Notes: a model not told the origin generated them from the letters alone. Shown: positions 22,074-30,015, counted from the first letter of the stretch. The stretch: DNA of 32,048 nt from Candidatus Rhabdochlamydia sp. (GCA_030043815.1 JASHWX010000189.1:1-32048), one strand, 5' to 3'. Made by a program: numbers and translations.

Positions 22074-24328
22074 GGCGAGAGATACAGGGGGTTGGAAAGG
22101 GGGATTTTATTCACCAACTGATCCAGCTTTTTAGCGGGGATCACCGTTCCGTAATACCCTAGTGATTGGTAAGTGGGGTCGTTGCGTCCATCATACCATC
22201 CAAACACCAAGTTGCCCGTGACGGGATCCAGCGCCATGGATGGGAAACCGCGATTTCCTTTGTTAGTATTCGAAATTTCAATCGGATTCGACCAAGACTG
22301 ACCATTGTCTCTGGAAATCTTAAAATAAATGGCCATGTTTTGCGAATTGTCCGGGGTTCTCGTTGAATCCACCGAATAAAGAGCTTGCCTTTGCTCATCA
22401 TAGACAATCGATTGAACCGAGTTGTTAAAAAAACCAACGTAAGGCTGCGAAATGATCCCTTGAGAGGAAGGAGGTACTGTATTCTCTTGAACAGAATTCC
22501 AGAGACCAAAACCCCATGCCCCTGAATAGTTTTGTTCAGGTGCTCCCGGGGACTTGAACATCACTAGAGTGGGTTGGATGTAGTTGAAAGGACACTCAAT
22601 CAAGGCGTTTTCAATCGAGGGTGCCACACCTCCTTTAAACCAAACCCTGCCATCGGAAGATGCCGTTAAGTCCATTTCTCCAATGCTATTGGTAAAATTG
22701 GTCAACATATTGTAGGAGATAGGCGGATTAGATGTCAGAGTTCCAAAAGAACCGCGGCCAAAAATGGGAATGAAGCCTACGGTAGGCCAACCATCGCCAT
22801 CAGCGAGATAATAAAACGTCGTTTGGAACCAAAGGCCATAATTGCCTGAGCCATCGCCTCCAAAACAATTTTGAGGATAATCTGTGTAGTAAGTTCCCTG
22901 CATGTACGAAGGAGGCAACGGAACAGTATACACATTCTGAAATGTTACTCCCCCATCGCTGCTAGCAAAAAAGATCGCTTCGTCGACAAGCTCGGCCATT
23001 TCACTATAAAAAATGGTGCTTACATACCAAATATTGCCGTATTTATCGGCAGACACGCCGCGATTGTCCCCAAAACCAATCGAATAGAATGGTTGAATGG
23101 GAATAAAACCATTGAGCGGCCAGCTGGCGACGATATACGAGGGGGCAGGTACAGTTTGTGAAATGTTGACAGTATAAGTTCCAACTCCCCCTGTTCCTGT
23201 GCCAAATCCGGTAATTTCTGTCCCTGCAACAATTCCCGTAGGGGAAAAATAGGTATTAAGCACTTGACCTACTTCTATTGTGCCAAATGAAACATCGGTC
23301 ACTGTCAAAGTGTTCCCTGCAATGGTACCGGTGAACGCGGTATAATCTAAAATTTCGGGCCACGTCTTGCCGCCATCAAAGGAAACCGCACGGCCAGAAA
23401 AACTGGCGGGGGGAAAAACGGTATAGTCAAGAACTCCATAAGAAACGACGATATTATTTTTGTCTTGACGATTGATGGCAACAGCTGTATCCCAGGCCAT
23501 AACTCCAGGTGGGAGATTTGTTAATTGAACAGGCTTACCCACTTTAAATTCACCTTTTTTATCTATTCTTCCAATGGCAACCATTGCATTTAAATTACCA
23601 CCTGTCTTATCAGCAATCATCGAATTGTCACACCATGCCCAACCGAATACGCCATCAAAAGCATCATTGACATGCGTATCTCTGACGCCATCACCAGCAT
23701 TAGGATATGAAAATTGAGTTGTATTAGTCTGTCCTGTGCTCAACGGAAAATTAAACTGCATTGTCTCGTTTTTTCCAGCGAAGTATTTGATCGTGCACGG
23801 CATTAAGATCTGCGGGCCGGATGGGATGATATTGCCGAAGGTGCCTGCGCACTGAACTTGCAGCGATCCATCATTTCTCACTTGCACGATGTACCCAGTT
23901 GGCGGAGTCGGCAATGTCGATGGTGCTTGGACAAAGGAAAAAACGGGACTCATGCCGTTATTGGAAGCCGCGATCACAGATGGGGGCACTAAATCATTCG
24001 GCCGAAGATCCGGCGGCAAAAAGCCATTAGAAGTGAAAAGATAACCTCCCAGTGGAAATCCCGTTACGACTTGCCCTGCTGGATATGTGGGATTCAGCGT
24101 GGAAACTTGACCTGTCGTAAAGTTGAGGAGAGGAACTTTGAGAGTGATTTCATTGCCCCGTTTTGTAAATTCAATCGTGACCCAAAATTGCGAGCCTTCT
24201 ACAGGAAATCCGAGGGCATCTGCCACCTGCAGCTGCATTCTGTGCTTGTAAACCTGATCTGAGTTTTTTGCCATTAGCGAAGTGTTCAATGCAAAAAAGG
24301 CACAGATGAGAGTTAAAATTCTAAACAT
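22070..24328 (-). CDS. Secreted BNR/sialidase-type beta-propeller protein
   Basis: 752 aa with a Sec signal peptide (MFRILTLICAFFALNTSLMA). The N-terminal 200 residues are beta-rich and unrecognised. From about 220 the protein shows propeller repeats with Asp-box motifs: SFDGGKTW (about 319), SSDGGVTF (about 457) and SRDNGQSW (about 674). These mark the sialidase/BNR fold, but the catalytic arginine triad and FRIP motif of true sialidases are not seen. A foreign-looking module at about 335-395 (TIAGNTLTVTDVSFGTIEVG, then GTEITGFGTGTGGVGTYTV) interrupts a repeat and resembles modules common in phage tail proteins. The ribosome binding site is GGGGGAT. Location outside the cytoplasm is likely; ligand unknown. 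The gene is inserted between cyoA direct repeats. Confidence 0.75.
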   Translation of the reverse strand: MFRILTLICAFFALNTSLMAKNSDQVYKHRMQLQVADALGFPVEGSQFWVTIEFTKRGNEITLKVPLLNFTTGQVSTLNPTYPAGQVVTGFPLGGYLFTSNGFLPPDLRPNDLVPPSVIAASNNGMSPVFSFVQAPSTLPTPPTGYIVQVRNDGSLQVQCAGTFGNIIPSGPQILMPCTIKYFAGKNETMQFNFPLSTGQTNTTQFSYPNAGDGVRDTHVNDAFDGVFGWAWCDNSMIADKTGGNLNAMVAIGRIDKKGEFKVGKPVQLTNLPPGVMAWDTAVAINRQDKNNIVVSYGVLDYTVFPPASFSGRAVSFDGGKTWPEILDYTAFTGTIAGNTLTVTDVSFGTIEVGQVLNTYFSPTGIVAGTEITGFGTGTGGVGTYTVNISQTVPAPSYIVASWPLNGFIPIQPFYSIGFGDNRGVSADKYGNIWYVSTIFYSEMAELVDEAIFFASSDGGVTFQNVYTVPLPPSYMQGTYYTDYPQNCFGGDGSGNYGLWFQTTFYYLADGDGWPTVGFIPIFGRGSFGTLTSNPPISYNMLTNFTNSIGEMDLTASSDGRVWFKGGVAPSIENALIECPFNYIQPTLVMFKSPGAPEQNYSGAWGFGLWNSVQENTVPPSSQGIISQPYVGFFNNSVQSIVYDEQRQALYSVDSTRTPDNSQNMAIYFKISRDNGQSWSNPIEISNTNKGNRGFPSMALDPVTGNLVFGWYDGRNDPTYQSLGYYGTVIPAKKLDQLVNKIPLSNPLYLSP

Positions 24329-24456
24329 GGATCCCCCAATGTTTTTTTCGATTGGATCAAAAATATACCAGCTCCAACTTATTTTTTAAAAATGCTTTCG
24401 TTTAGAAATTTCTGAAGGTCTACCGTGTTTTTTAGAAGATCTATCGTAGGGACGCC

Positions 24457-24487
24457 GTGAATTTGAACCAGGCGGGTTCAAATTCAC
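24457..24487. repeat. Perfect 13-bp-arm hairpin upstream of cyoA
   Basis: GTGAATTTGAACC (24457-24469) and GGTTCAAATTCAC (24475-24487) are perfect reverse complements around a five-base loop. The hairpin lies in the 281-base gap between the propeller gene and cyoA, just outside direct repeat copy 2. It could mark the edge of the inserted segment, insulate the divergent genes, or be a small repeat element. The rest of the gap (24329-24569) holds no gene I can identify. Confidence 0.6.
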
Positions 24488-24569
24488 TGGCTGTCCGACA
24501 CTGGCAGATTCACTCAACCCCAGGAACTTTCGCGCAGGTCCAAATTCCAACTTTTTGAGCGAGTGGGGT

Positions 24570-24745
24570 ATAAATTGATTTTAATTCTGTTCATGTATGA
24601 AATACGCACATGAACAAGATTAAAGTGGCCATCGGCATTCTCGCAATCATTTTTGCCGGGATTGCCGTGTATTTTGTCTTGAGCAGCGAACATGCGTTGC
24701 TGATGAGGCCTAAGGGGATTATCGCGCGTAAAGAGCTGCATCTGA
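24570..24745 (+). repeat. Direct repeat copy 2: leader and 5' end of intact cyoA
   Basis: Uninterrupted 176-bp partner of the repeat at 21728-22017. It contains 25 bp of AT-rich leader, the spacer and the first 45 codons of cyoA. Recombination between the two copies would remove about 2.7 kb including the propeller gene and leave PP2C followed directly by cyoA. Confidence 0.92.
24589..24615 (+). promoter_or_regulatory. Hairpin covering the cyoA start codon
   Basis: GTTCATGT (24589-24596) is the exact reverse complement of ACATGAAC (24608-24615), which contains the cyoA ATG at 24610. The loop is 11 bases. No Shine-Dalgarno sequence precedes this start. The structure could limit initiation. 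In the truncated copy the left arm is GTTCACGT, which weakens the pairing. Confidence 0.45.
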
Positions 24746-25470
24746 TCGGATTGAACTATTTCCTCATGTTCATCGTCATCATTCCCACCTTTTTTCTTCT
24801 CTTTTACACTGCCTGGAAATACCGAGCGAAGAATAAAGCTCAATTCGATCCGGAGCATCGGCATAGCGAAGTGATTCTTTGGGTGATCCCATCTATTATC
24901 ATCGCCGTGATGACGACGATGACATGGTTTGATGCACATGATTTGGATCCTTATGTGCCGATCAAAAGCGACGTCAAGCCGCTCAAAATCCAGGTTGTAG
25001 CGCTTGATTGGAAATGGCTATTCATTTATCCAGAGCAAGGGATTGCGACGTTGAATTATGTTCAATTTCCAGCGGCGACTCCGATTCATTTTGAACTTTC
25101 GGCCGATGGGTCTCCAATGAACGGATTTTGGGTTCCTGAGCTAAGCGGGCAAATCTATGCCATGGCAGGGATGGCAACGCAGCTCCATGTCATGGCTGAC
25201 GAGCCAGGCGTCTTTCCCGGCAGAGCGGCTGAGATCAACGGAAAGGGGCTTGCGGATATGACATTTGTCGCCGTATCTTCTTTGCAAGAAGATTTTGATG
25301 ATTGGGTCGATGTTGTGAAAATGTCGCCGATGAAACTCAACCATGCGGAGTACGGCAAATTGTTCCAGCCTTCTCTAAACAGTCCTGTGACGTATTATTC
25401 GTATGTGGAAAAAGATCTATTTATGAAAATTGTAATGAAATACATGCATCCATGGGAAAACTCACATTAA
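24610..25470 (+). CDS. cyoA: Cytochrome bo3 quinol oxidase subunit II
   Basis: Membrane-anchored subunit II of a haem-copper ubiquinol oxidase (286 aa). An N-terminal signal anchor (VAIGILAIIFAGIAVYFVL, about 6-24) is followed by two transmembrane helices (about 46-68 and 87-104, ILWVIPSIIIAVMTTMTW). The periplasmic cupredoxin domain begins at LKIQVVALDWKWLFIYPEQG (about 126-145). The copper-A ligands of cytochrome c oxidases are missing, as expected for a quinol oxidase: GLADMTFVAVSS stands where Cys-x3-Cys would be. First gene of cyoABCD; its last 19 bases overlap cyoB. Its leader and first 45 codons are duplicated upstream. Confidence 0.93.
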   Translation: MNKIKVAIGILAIIFAGIAVYFVLSSEHALLMRPKGIIARKELHLIGLNYFLMFIVIIPTFFLLFYTAWKYRAKNKAQFDPEHRHSEVILWVIPSIIIAVMTTMTWFDAHDLDPYVPIKSDVKPLKIQVVALDWKWLFIYPEQGIATLNYVQFPAATPIHFELSADGSPMNGFWVPELSGQIYAMAGMATQLHVMADEPGVFPGRAAEINGKGLADMTFVAVSSLQEDFDDWVDVVKMSPMKLNHAEYGKLFQPSLNSPVTYYSYVEKDLFMKIVMKYMHPWENSH

Positions 25471-27392
25471 ACGCTCTACCTCATGAATGGTATACGATCG
25501 CAGGGTCAACTGCGATTGCGCTCTTATGCTTGGCCGTAGCGATTTATTTGACGAAAAAAAAGCGTTGGAGGTGGCTTTGGAAGGAATGGCTGACGTCGAC
25601 CGATCCTAAAAAGATCGGGACGATGTACATGATCTTTGCCTCGCTCATGTTCTTTCGAGGGATTGTCGATGCAGGAATGATATGGGCCCAACAATCAATG
25701 GCGTCCGATTGGCAAGCTTACCTGAGCGCAGATCACTTCCAACAAATTGTCACAGCGCATGGCGATATCATGGTCTTTTTTGTGACCATGGGATTTTTCT
25801 TCGGGATGATGAATTGGATCGTGCCGCTTCAGATCGGTACGCGAGACTTGGCATTTCCCTTCATGAACTCGCTGGGTTTTTGGCTCACTGTCGCTGGAGG
25901 CGCGCTCATTAATTTGTTTTTCCTGCTCGGCGGAGATTTTGCCAATACGGGTTGGCTTGCGATCGCTCCGCTATCGGAGATTGAATTCAATCCTGGCGTG
26001 GGTGTGGATTATTTGATATGGAGCCTGCAGTTATCGGGATTGGGAAGTTTGCTCGCAGGCATTAACTTTCTCGTTACGATCATCAAAAAACGCGCGCCAG
26101 GGATGACGTTAATGAAAACGCCTCTTTTCACCTGGGCTTCCCTTTGTGCGATGATTTTGATCATCTCAGCGTTTCCCGTGCTGACAGCAGTCACGTTTCT
26201 TCTTTGGCTCGACCGGACCTTAGGCATGCATTTCTTTACCATCGCAGCCGGCGGCAATCAAATGATGTACTTCAATCTCATTTGGATGTGGGGCCATCCA
26301 GAAGTGTACATTTTGGTGATCCCAGCCTTTGGCATGTTCTCAGAAATCGTATCGACCTTTTCTCGGAAAAAAATCTCCGGGTATGTTTCGATGGTCTATG
26401 CAGTGGTTGCCATCACAGCTCTTTCTTATTTGGTCTGGCTGCACCACTTTTTCACCATGGGCGCCGGGGCCGATGTGAATGCTTTCTTCGGCATTGTGAC
26501 CATGCTAATCGCGATCCCATCGGGAGTGCAAGTCTTCAATTGGATCTTGACCATGCGTAAAGGGAGAGTCACGTTCGATTCCCCGATGTGCTGGTTTATC
26601 GGTTTTGTATGCATATTTATGATTGGAGGGATGGCAGGTGTACTGATGGCCTCGCCTCCAGCAGATTTTCAAGTGCATAATAGCTTATATTTGATCGCTC
26701 ATTTCCATTCGATGATCATCGGCGTTGCGCTTTTTGGGATTTTTGCAGGAGTCACTTATTGGTTCCCGAAAATCTTCGGTTTTAAGCTCAATGACAAGTT
26801 AGGCAAGCGGGCATTTTGGTGTTGGTTTGTCGGCTTTTTTGTCGCATTCGGCCCGCTTTATTTACTCGGATTGAGTGGAGCAACAAGGCGGCTGGATCAT
26901 TATGTCAGCTCGACTGGCTGGCAGCCGCTGTACATCACTGCGATGATCGGATTTATCATCATCATGTTTGGAGTGGCCACTCAAATCCAACAAATCATTG
27001 TCAGCATCCGGGACCGGAAGAAAAATTTAGACAAGACGGGGGATCCCTGGGATGCAAGGACATTGGAATGGTCGACCTCTTCACCTCCGCCTTTTTATAA
27101 TTTTGCTGTTATCCCGGCCGTCACGAGCCGCGAAGAATTTTGGGAAATGAAAAAAAACGGCCGCCGATTCCCTAAAGAATATGAAGACATTGAGATGCCG
27201 AGGCATACCGGGATGGGCATCTATATTTCTGGATTTGCTTTCCTCTTTGGGATTGCCATTGTCTGGCATATTCTTTGGCTTGGCATCCTCGGCATCTTTG
27301 GGATCATCGCCTGTGTCATCATCCGTTCGTTTGATGAAAATACAGAATATGTGCTGACAGCGAAAGAGATCAGACAGATGGAGGAAAAGTGA
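25452..27392 (+). CDS. cyoB: Cytochrome bo3 quinol oxidase subunit I
   Basis: Catalytic subunit (646 aa) that reduces oxygen to water and pumps protons across the inner membrane. The metal ligands are all in place: low-spin haem His103 (TAHGDIMVFF) and His419, Cu-B His282 with the crosslinked Tyr286 (WGHPEVYI), His331-His332 (WLHHFFTMG), and haem o His417 (LIAHFHSM). These numbers match E. coli CyoB within two to three residues. At least twelve transmembrane helices can be counted. The conserved PSGVQVFNW follows. ATG 25452 lies within the cyoA 3' end and begins the conserved N-terminus; longer starts would extend into cyoA in another frame. Confidence 0.95.
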   Translation: MGKLTLNALPHEWYTIAGSTAIALLCLAVAIYLTKKKRWRWLWKEWLTSTDPKKIGTMYMIFASLMFFRGIVDAGMIWAQQSMASDWQAYLSADHFQQIVTAHGDIMVFFVTMGFFFGMMNWIVPLQIGTRDLAFPFMNSLGFWLTVAGGALINLFFLLGGDFANTGWLAIAPLSEIEFNPGVGVDYLIWSLQLSGLGSLLAGINFLVTIIKKRAPGMTLMKTPLFTWASLCAMILIISAFPVLTAVTFLLWLDRTLGMHFFTIAAGGNQMMYFNLIWMWGHPEVYILVIPAFGMFSEIVSTFSRKKISGYVSMVYAVVAITALSYLVWLHHFFTMGAGADVNAFFGIVTMLIAIPSGVQVFNWILTMRKGRVTFDSPMCWFIGFVCIFMIGGMAGVLMASPPADFQVHNSLYLIAHFHSMIIGVALFGIFAGVTYWFPKIFGFKLNDKLGKRAFWCWFVGFFVAFGPLYLLGLSGATRRLDHYVSSTGWQPLYITAMIGFIIIMFGVATQIQQIIVSIRDRKKNLDKTGDPWDARTLEWSTSSPPPFYNFAVIPAVTSREEFWEMKKNGRRFPKEYEDIEMPRHTGMGIYISGFAFLFGIAIVWHILWLGILGIFGIIACVIIRSFDENTEYVLTAKEIRQMEEK

Positions 27393-27958
27393 CCGAGGAA
27401 GGGGATATCAAGATTTTCGGGTTTTGGGTCTATTTGATGACCGACCTCGTGATTTTTACCGTGCTTTTTGCCACTTATATTGTTTTGCACGAAAATACTT
27501 TTGGAGGGCCGTCTGGAAGTGATCTGTTCAAGCTGCCTACGGCCTTTGCAGAAACGCTGATCCTGCTCACGAGCAGCTTTACATGCGCTCTTGCCACTTA
27601 TTCTGTGTACCGCACAAAGAGGAATTGGGCGATTTTCTGGTTTGCTGTCACATTTGCGCTTGGGCTTTCGTTTCTTTACATCGAATTGTCTGAATTTTCC
27701 CATTTTGTCGACATCGGGGCAAGTTGGCGGCGCAGCGCCTTTCTCTCTTCATTTTTTACCCTTGTAGGAACGCATGGATTGCACATTTCCATAGGTTTGC
27801 TGTGGATGGCGGTCGCCATCTCCCGGCTAATTTTCCGCCCTTTGACGCCCCCTCACGTCTCCCGCATTTTTCGACTGGCCTTCTTCTGGCACTTCCTCGA
27901 CATCGTCTGGGTCTTTATTTTTACCGTTGTCTATGGATTGGGACATCTTTTAAAGTAG
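27389..27958 (+). CDS. cyoC: Cytochrome bo3 quinol oxidase subunit III
   Basis: Integral membrane subunit III (189 aa) with five hydrophobic helices. GFWVYLMTDLVIFTVLFATY starts helix 1. FAETLILLTSSFTCALA, FLGTHGLHI-like FTLVGTHGLHISIGLLWMAV and FFWHFLDIVWVFIFTVVYGL are signature segments of CyoC. Start codon is GTG at 27389, overlapping the cyoB stop (GTGA) and preceded by GGAGGA, so translation is coupled. cyoD follows 10 bases downstream. Confidence 0.94.
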   Translation: MTEEGDIKIFGFWVYLMTDLVIFTVLFATYIVLHENTFGGPSGSDLFKLPTAFAETLILLTSSFTCALATYSVYRTKRNWAIFWFAVTFALGLSFLYIELSEFSHFVDIGASWRRSAFLSSFFTLVGTHGLHISIGLLWMAVAISRLIFRPLTPPHVSRIFRLAFFWHFLDIVWVFIFTVVYGLGHLLK

Positions 27959-27968
27959 GATCATCATC

Positions 27969-28277
27969 ATGCCTTCAAAATCTCTATCATCGCGGCTTCT
28001 TGGTTTTGCCTCGTCGATGGTCTTCACCCTGATCTCGTTTTTGATATTGTTCCGCCCCGATTTTTTCCATTTAGAGATGAGAATGAATGTGGCGACCGTC
28101 TTGATCCTTGCAGTTTTGCAGGGCTTTGCTCAGTCGATCTTTTTTCTGCACATTTTGAGTGAAAAAGGACCGCGATGGAATTTAGTCGTTTTTGCTTCGA
28201 CGATTTCGATCATGCTGATCATTGTCGTCTTTTCGATCTGGATCATGAACCATCTGAATTATCGGATGATGCCTTAG
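27969..28277 (+). CDS. cyoD: Cytochrome bo3 quinol oxidase subunit IV
   Basis: Small accessory membrane subunit (102 aa) with three hydrophobic helices (LLGFASSMVFTLISFLILF, VATVLILAVLQGFAQSIFFL, LVVFASTISIMLIIVVFSIW). The AQSIFFLHI block and the final IWIMNHLNYRMM are typical of CyoD. It helps assembly of the Cu-B site in E. coli. AGGA lies before the ATG. No cyoE (haem o synthase) follows; it must be encoded elsewhere. The 3' end overlaps the convergent fusion gene by 35 bases. Confidence 0.92.
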   Translation: MPSKSLSSRLLGFASSMVFTLISFLILFRPDFFHLEMRMNVATVLILAVLQGFAQSIFFLHILSEKGPRWNLVVFASTISIMLIIVVFSIWIMNHLNYRMMP

Positions 28278-29601
28278 ATTTTCTGACTTCTACGATCGCA
28301 CCTGTCACGGTGCTTTGCTTGAGAAGAGATATAATTTCTTTGGCCACTTCATCGGGCGCAAGGAGGGTGGCCGGGTCTTCATCGGGGAAGTTATCGAGGC
28401 GCATTGAGGTGTGAGTGCGCTGAGGGACGAGGGCATTGATGAAGAGATCGGGCTTTTCTTCGGCAAGTCCTTGGGTGAAGTTCACGACGGCGGCTTTTGC
28501 GCTCGCATAAATGGCAGTATTTTTCCTGCCGCGGGCATAACTGGAAGAGGCGATGTTGATGATGTGCGCGCCTTTTTTGAGGCATGCGCATTTGCAGCTA
28601 TAAATGACGCCTGACAAATTCGTTTCGATGAGAAGGTCGATTTCTTCGGGCGTAAGGTGATCGAGTTCTTTGTTCTTGAGCAGGCCGATGCTATTGACGA
28701 GGCCATCGAGCGGGCCGATTTTTTCAAATGCTTGCTTAGCTGAATGAAAACAAGTCAGGTCTACTGCATATTCCGATGAACGGGAAAGCGGGATGGGGAT
28801 GGCGCCTTCTTGCTCGAGAAGACGGCATAATTCCCGTCCGATGCCCCCTGTACCTCCAGTGACGGCAATCCGTTTTCCTGCAAGAGAGGTAGAAGGCAGG
28901 ACAGTCGCGGTGCGAAGCCTGAGCAGGTGTTCTGCAAGGTAAAGATCGAGAGAAGAGGTGATTTTCATATTCTCTTCGCTCCCTTCAACGAGGTGAACCG
29001 GATGGCCTAGCTTCAAGACAAGCGAGCAGTCATCGGAGCTGCAATGAGCGTCTGCTTTCAAATGGGCTTCTAGAATCAACGGATAAGCGAAGCTCTGAGG
29101 TGTTTGTCCGCGCAGATATTCGGATCGGTTGGGAATGCCGCTGATGATCTTTTTATTGGGAGCAAAGACAAGCGTGTCCGCTGAAGGGATGCATGTGTCG
29201 ACGGCGCGATGTTCGATTGCTCCTAAGACGTTATCGCGCAAAATTTTTTGAGAGACGAAAGGCCTCACGGCGTCGTGGATCACGACAATTTGAGTGGACT
29301 CGCCGCAAGCGAGCAGTCCATTTAAAGAAGATTCTTGACGCGTTTTTCCTCCTGGCACAAGAGTAATTTTGACCGCGTAAGACGCAATATCTCGCCGCAC
29401 TTCTTCCATCCAATTTGCAGGGCAGACGAGAAGGATTTCTTCGAAGAGGCCAGACTGAAGAAAGGCTTCCAAGGTGTATAGGTAAACCTTTTTGCCAGCC
29501 AATCGATGGAATTGTTTGGGGAGTTCACTGCCGAACCGGACACCTGTCCCGCCCATGAGAAGGAGCGCTTTAATTCCTTGTGACTGAATAAGATTGAGCA
29601 A
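28243..29601 (-). CDS. Bifunctional cytidylyltransferase / SDR reductase (Acs1/Bcs1 type)
   Basis: Two fused enzymes, 452 aa. Residues 9-230 are an IspD/TarI-type cytidylyltransferase: LLLMGGTGVRFGSELPKQF for CTP binding, GGKTRQES, VIHDAVRPF. Residues 243-445 are a short-chain dehydrogenase: TGGTGGIGREL for NAD(P), NSIGLL, catalytic Ser in INIASSSYARG, and YASAK with Tyr365 and Lys369, then LVPQRTHTSMR. This order matches Haemophilus Acs1/Bcs1, which reduces ribulose 5-phosphate and makes CDP-ribitol for capsule. Plain IspD (isoprenoid synthesis) lacks the SDR half, so CDP-ribitol or a related CDP-alditol is the better guess. Start is TTG at 29601 with AAAGGATG eight bases upstream; no in-frame ATG fits. 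It may serve the polysaccharide locus at the left of the window. Confidence 0.82.
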   Translation of the reverse strand: MLNLIQSQGIKALLLMGGTGVRFGSELPKQFHRLAGKKVYLYTLEAFLQSGLFEEILLVCPANWMEEVRRDIASYAVKITLVPGGKTRQESSLNGLLACGESTQIVVIHDAVRPFVSQKILRDNVLGAIEHRAVDTCIPSADTLVFAPNKKIISGIPNRSEYLRGQTPQSFAYPLILEAHLKADAHCSSDDCSLVLKLGHPVHLVEGSEENMKITSSLDLYLAEHLLRLRTATVLPSTSLAGKRIAVTGGTGGIGRELCRLLEQEGAIPIPLSRSSEYAVDLTCFHSAKQAFEKIGPLDGLVNSIGLLKNKELDHLTPEEIDLLIETNLSGVIYSCKCACLKKGAHIINIASSSYARGRKNTAIYASAKAAVVNFTQGLAEEKPDLFINALVPQRTHTSMRLDNFPDEDPATLLAPDEVAKEIISLLKQSTVTGAIVEVRKSKASSDNSDGS

Positions 29602-29634
29602 AAAACATCCTTTGATTTAAACTTTTTGAGTTTT

Positions 29635-29707
29635 GCCTAAGTAGCTCAGCTGGTAGAGCAATGCATTCGTAATGCGGAGGTCGTCGGTTCGAGTCCGGCC
29701 TTAGGCA
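29635..29707 (+). tRNA. tRNA-Thr (anticodon CGT)
   Basis: 73-base gene. The acceptor stem GCCTAAG pairs perfectly with CTTAGGC, discriminator A. The D arm GCTC/GAGC and the T arm GTCGG-TTCGAGT-CCGGC are regular apart from one weak pair in the T stem. Anticodon loop TTCGTAA gives CGT. The anticodon stem has one A-G mismatch at its base. No CCA encoded. It separates the fusion gene from the AN1 gene. Confidence 0.92.
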
Positions 29708-29745
29708 CACTCTACATGATACTCGATCGAATACTTGGAGACAAT

Positions 29746-30015
29746 ATGGCAGTATCAGCACCTGCATCATGCGCGCGAACGGTCCCGCTTAGTTCTGTAA
29801 GATTGCTTTTAACGAAATCGGCTGGTCCCGATGGAAAAACGTTTAAGGTCGGCTCCCCATCAGAGAAAGATCAGAAGTGCCGGTTTCCTAATTGCACAAC
29901 GGTGCTCACTCCGGCATTAATTCTCGCTACATGCGCCTGTGAAAAGGCGTTCTGCAGCGTCCACCGTTCGCCGACAGTCCATCAGTGCCCGATCGATTGG
30001 AAGAATATGAGCTAG
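29746..30015 (+). CDS. Small AN1-type zinc-finger protein
   Basis: 89 aa. The C-terminal half is an exact AN1 pattern: Cys45-x4-Cys50-x12-Cys63-x-Cys65-x4-Cys70-x2-His73-x5-His79-x-Cys81 (within CRFPNC, ATCACEKAFC, SVHRSPTVHQC). AN1 fingers are typical of eukaryotic ubiquitin- and stress-response proteins and rare in bacteria. The first 44 residues are Ser/Ala/Pro-rich and unrecognised; no signal peptide or membrane segment. GGAG lies five bases before the ATG at 29746, so I prefer this start to an in-frame ATG at 29716. The TAG stop falls inside the terminal repeat of a MITE-like element. Host-directed function (secreted effector) is inference. Confidence 0.8.
   Translation: MAVSAPASCARTVPLSSVRLLLTKSAGPDGKTFKVGSPSEKDQKCRFPNCTTVLTPALILATCACEKAFCSVHRSPTVHQCPIDWKNMS

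Noticed and set aside
22070..24328. Calling the propeller protein a sialidase
   Set aside because: Asp boxes are present, but the arginine triad and FRIP motif of catalytic sialidases were not found, so only the fold is claimed.
28243..29601. Naming the fusion protein simply ispD
   Set aside because: The C-terminal SDR domain is complete with its Ser-Tyr-Lys residues, which points to the Acs1/Bcs1 type rather than a plain isoprenoid enzyme.
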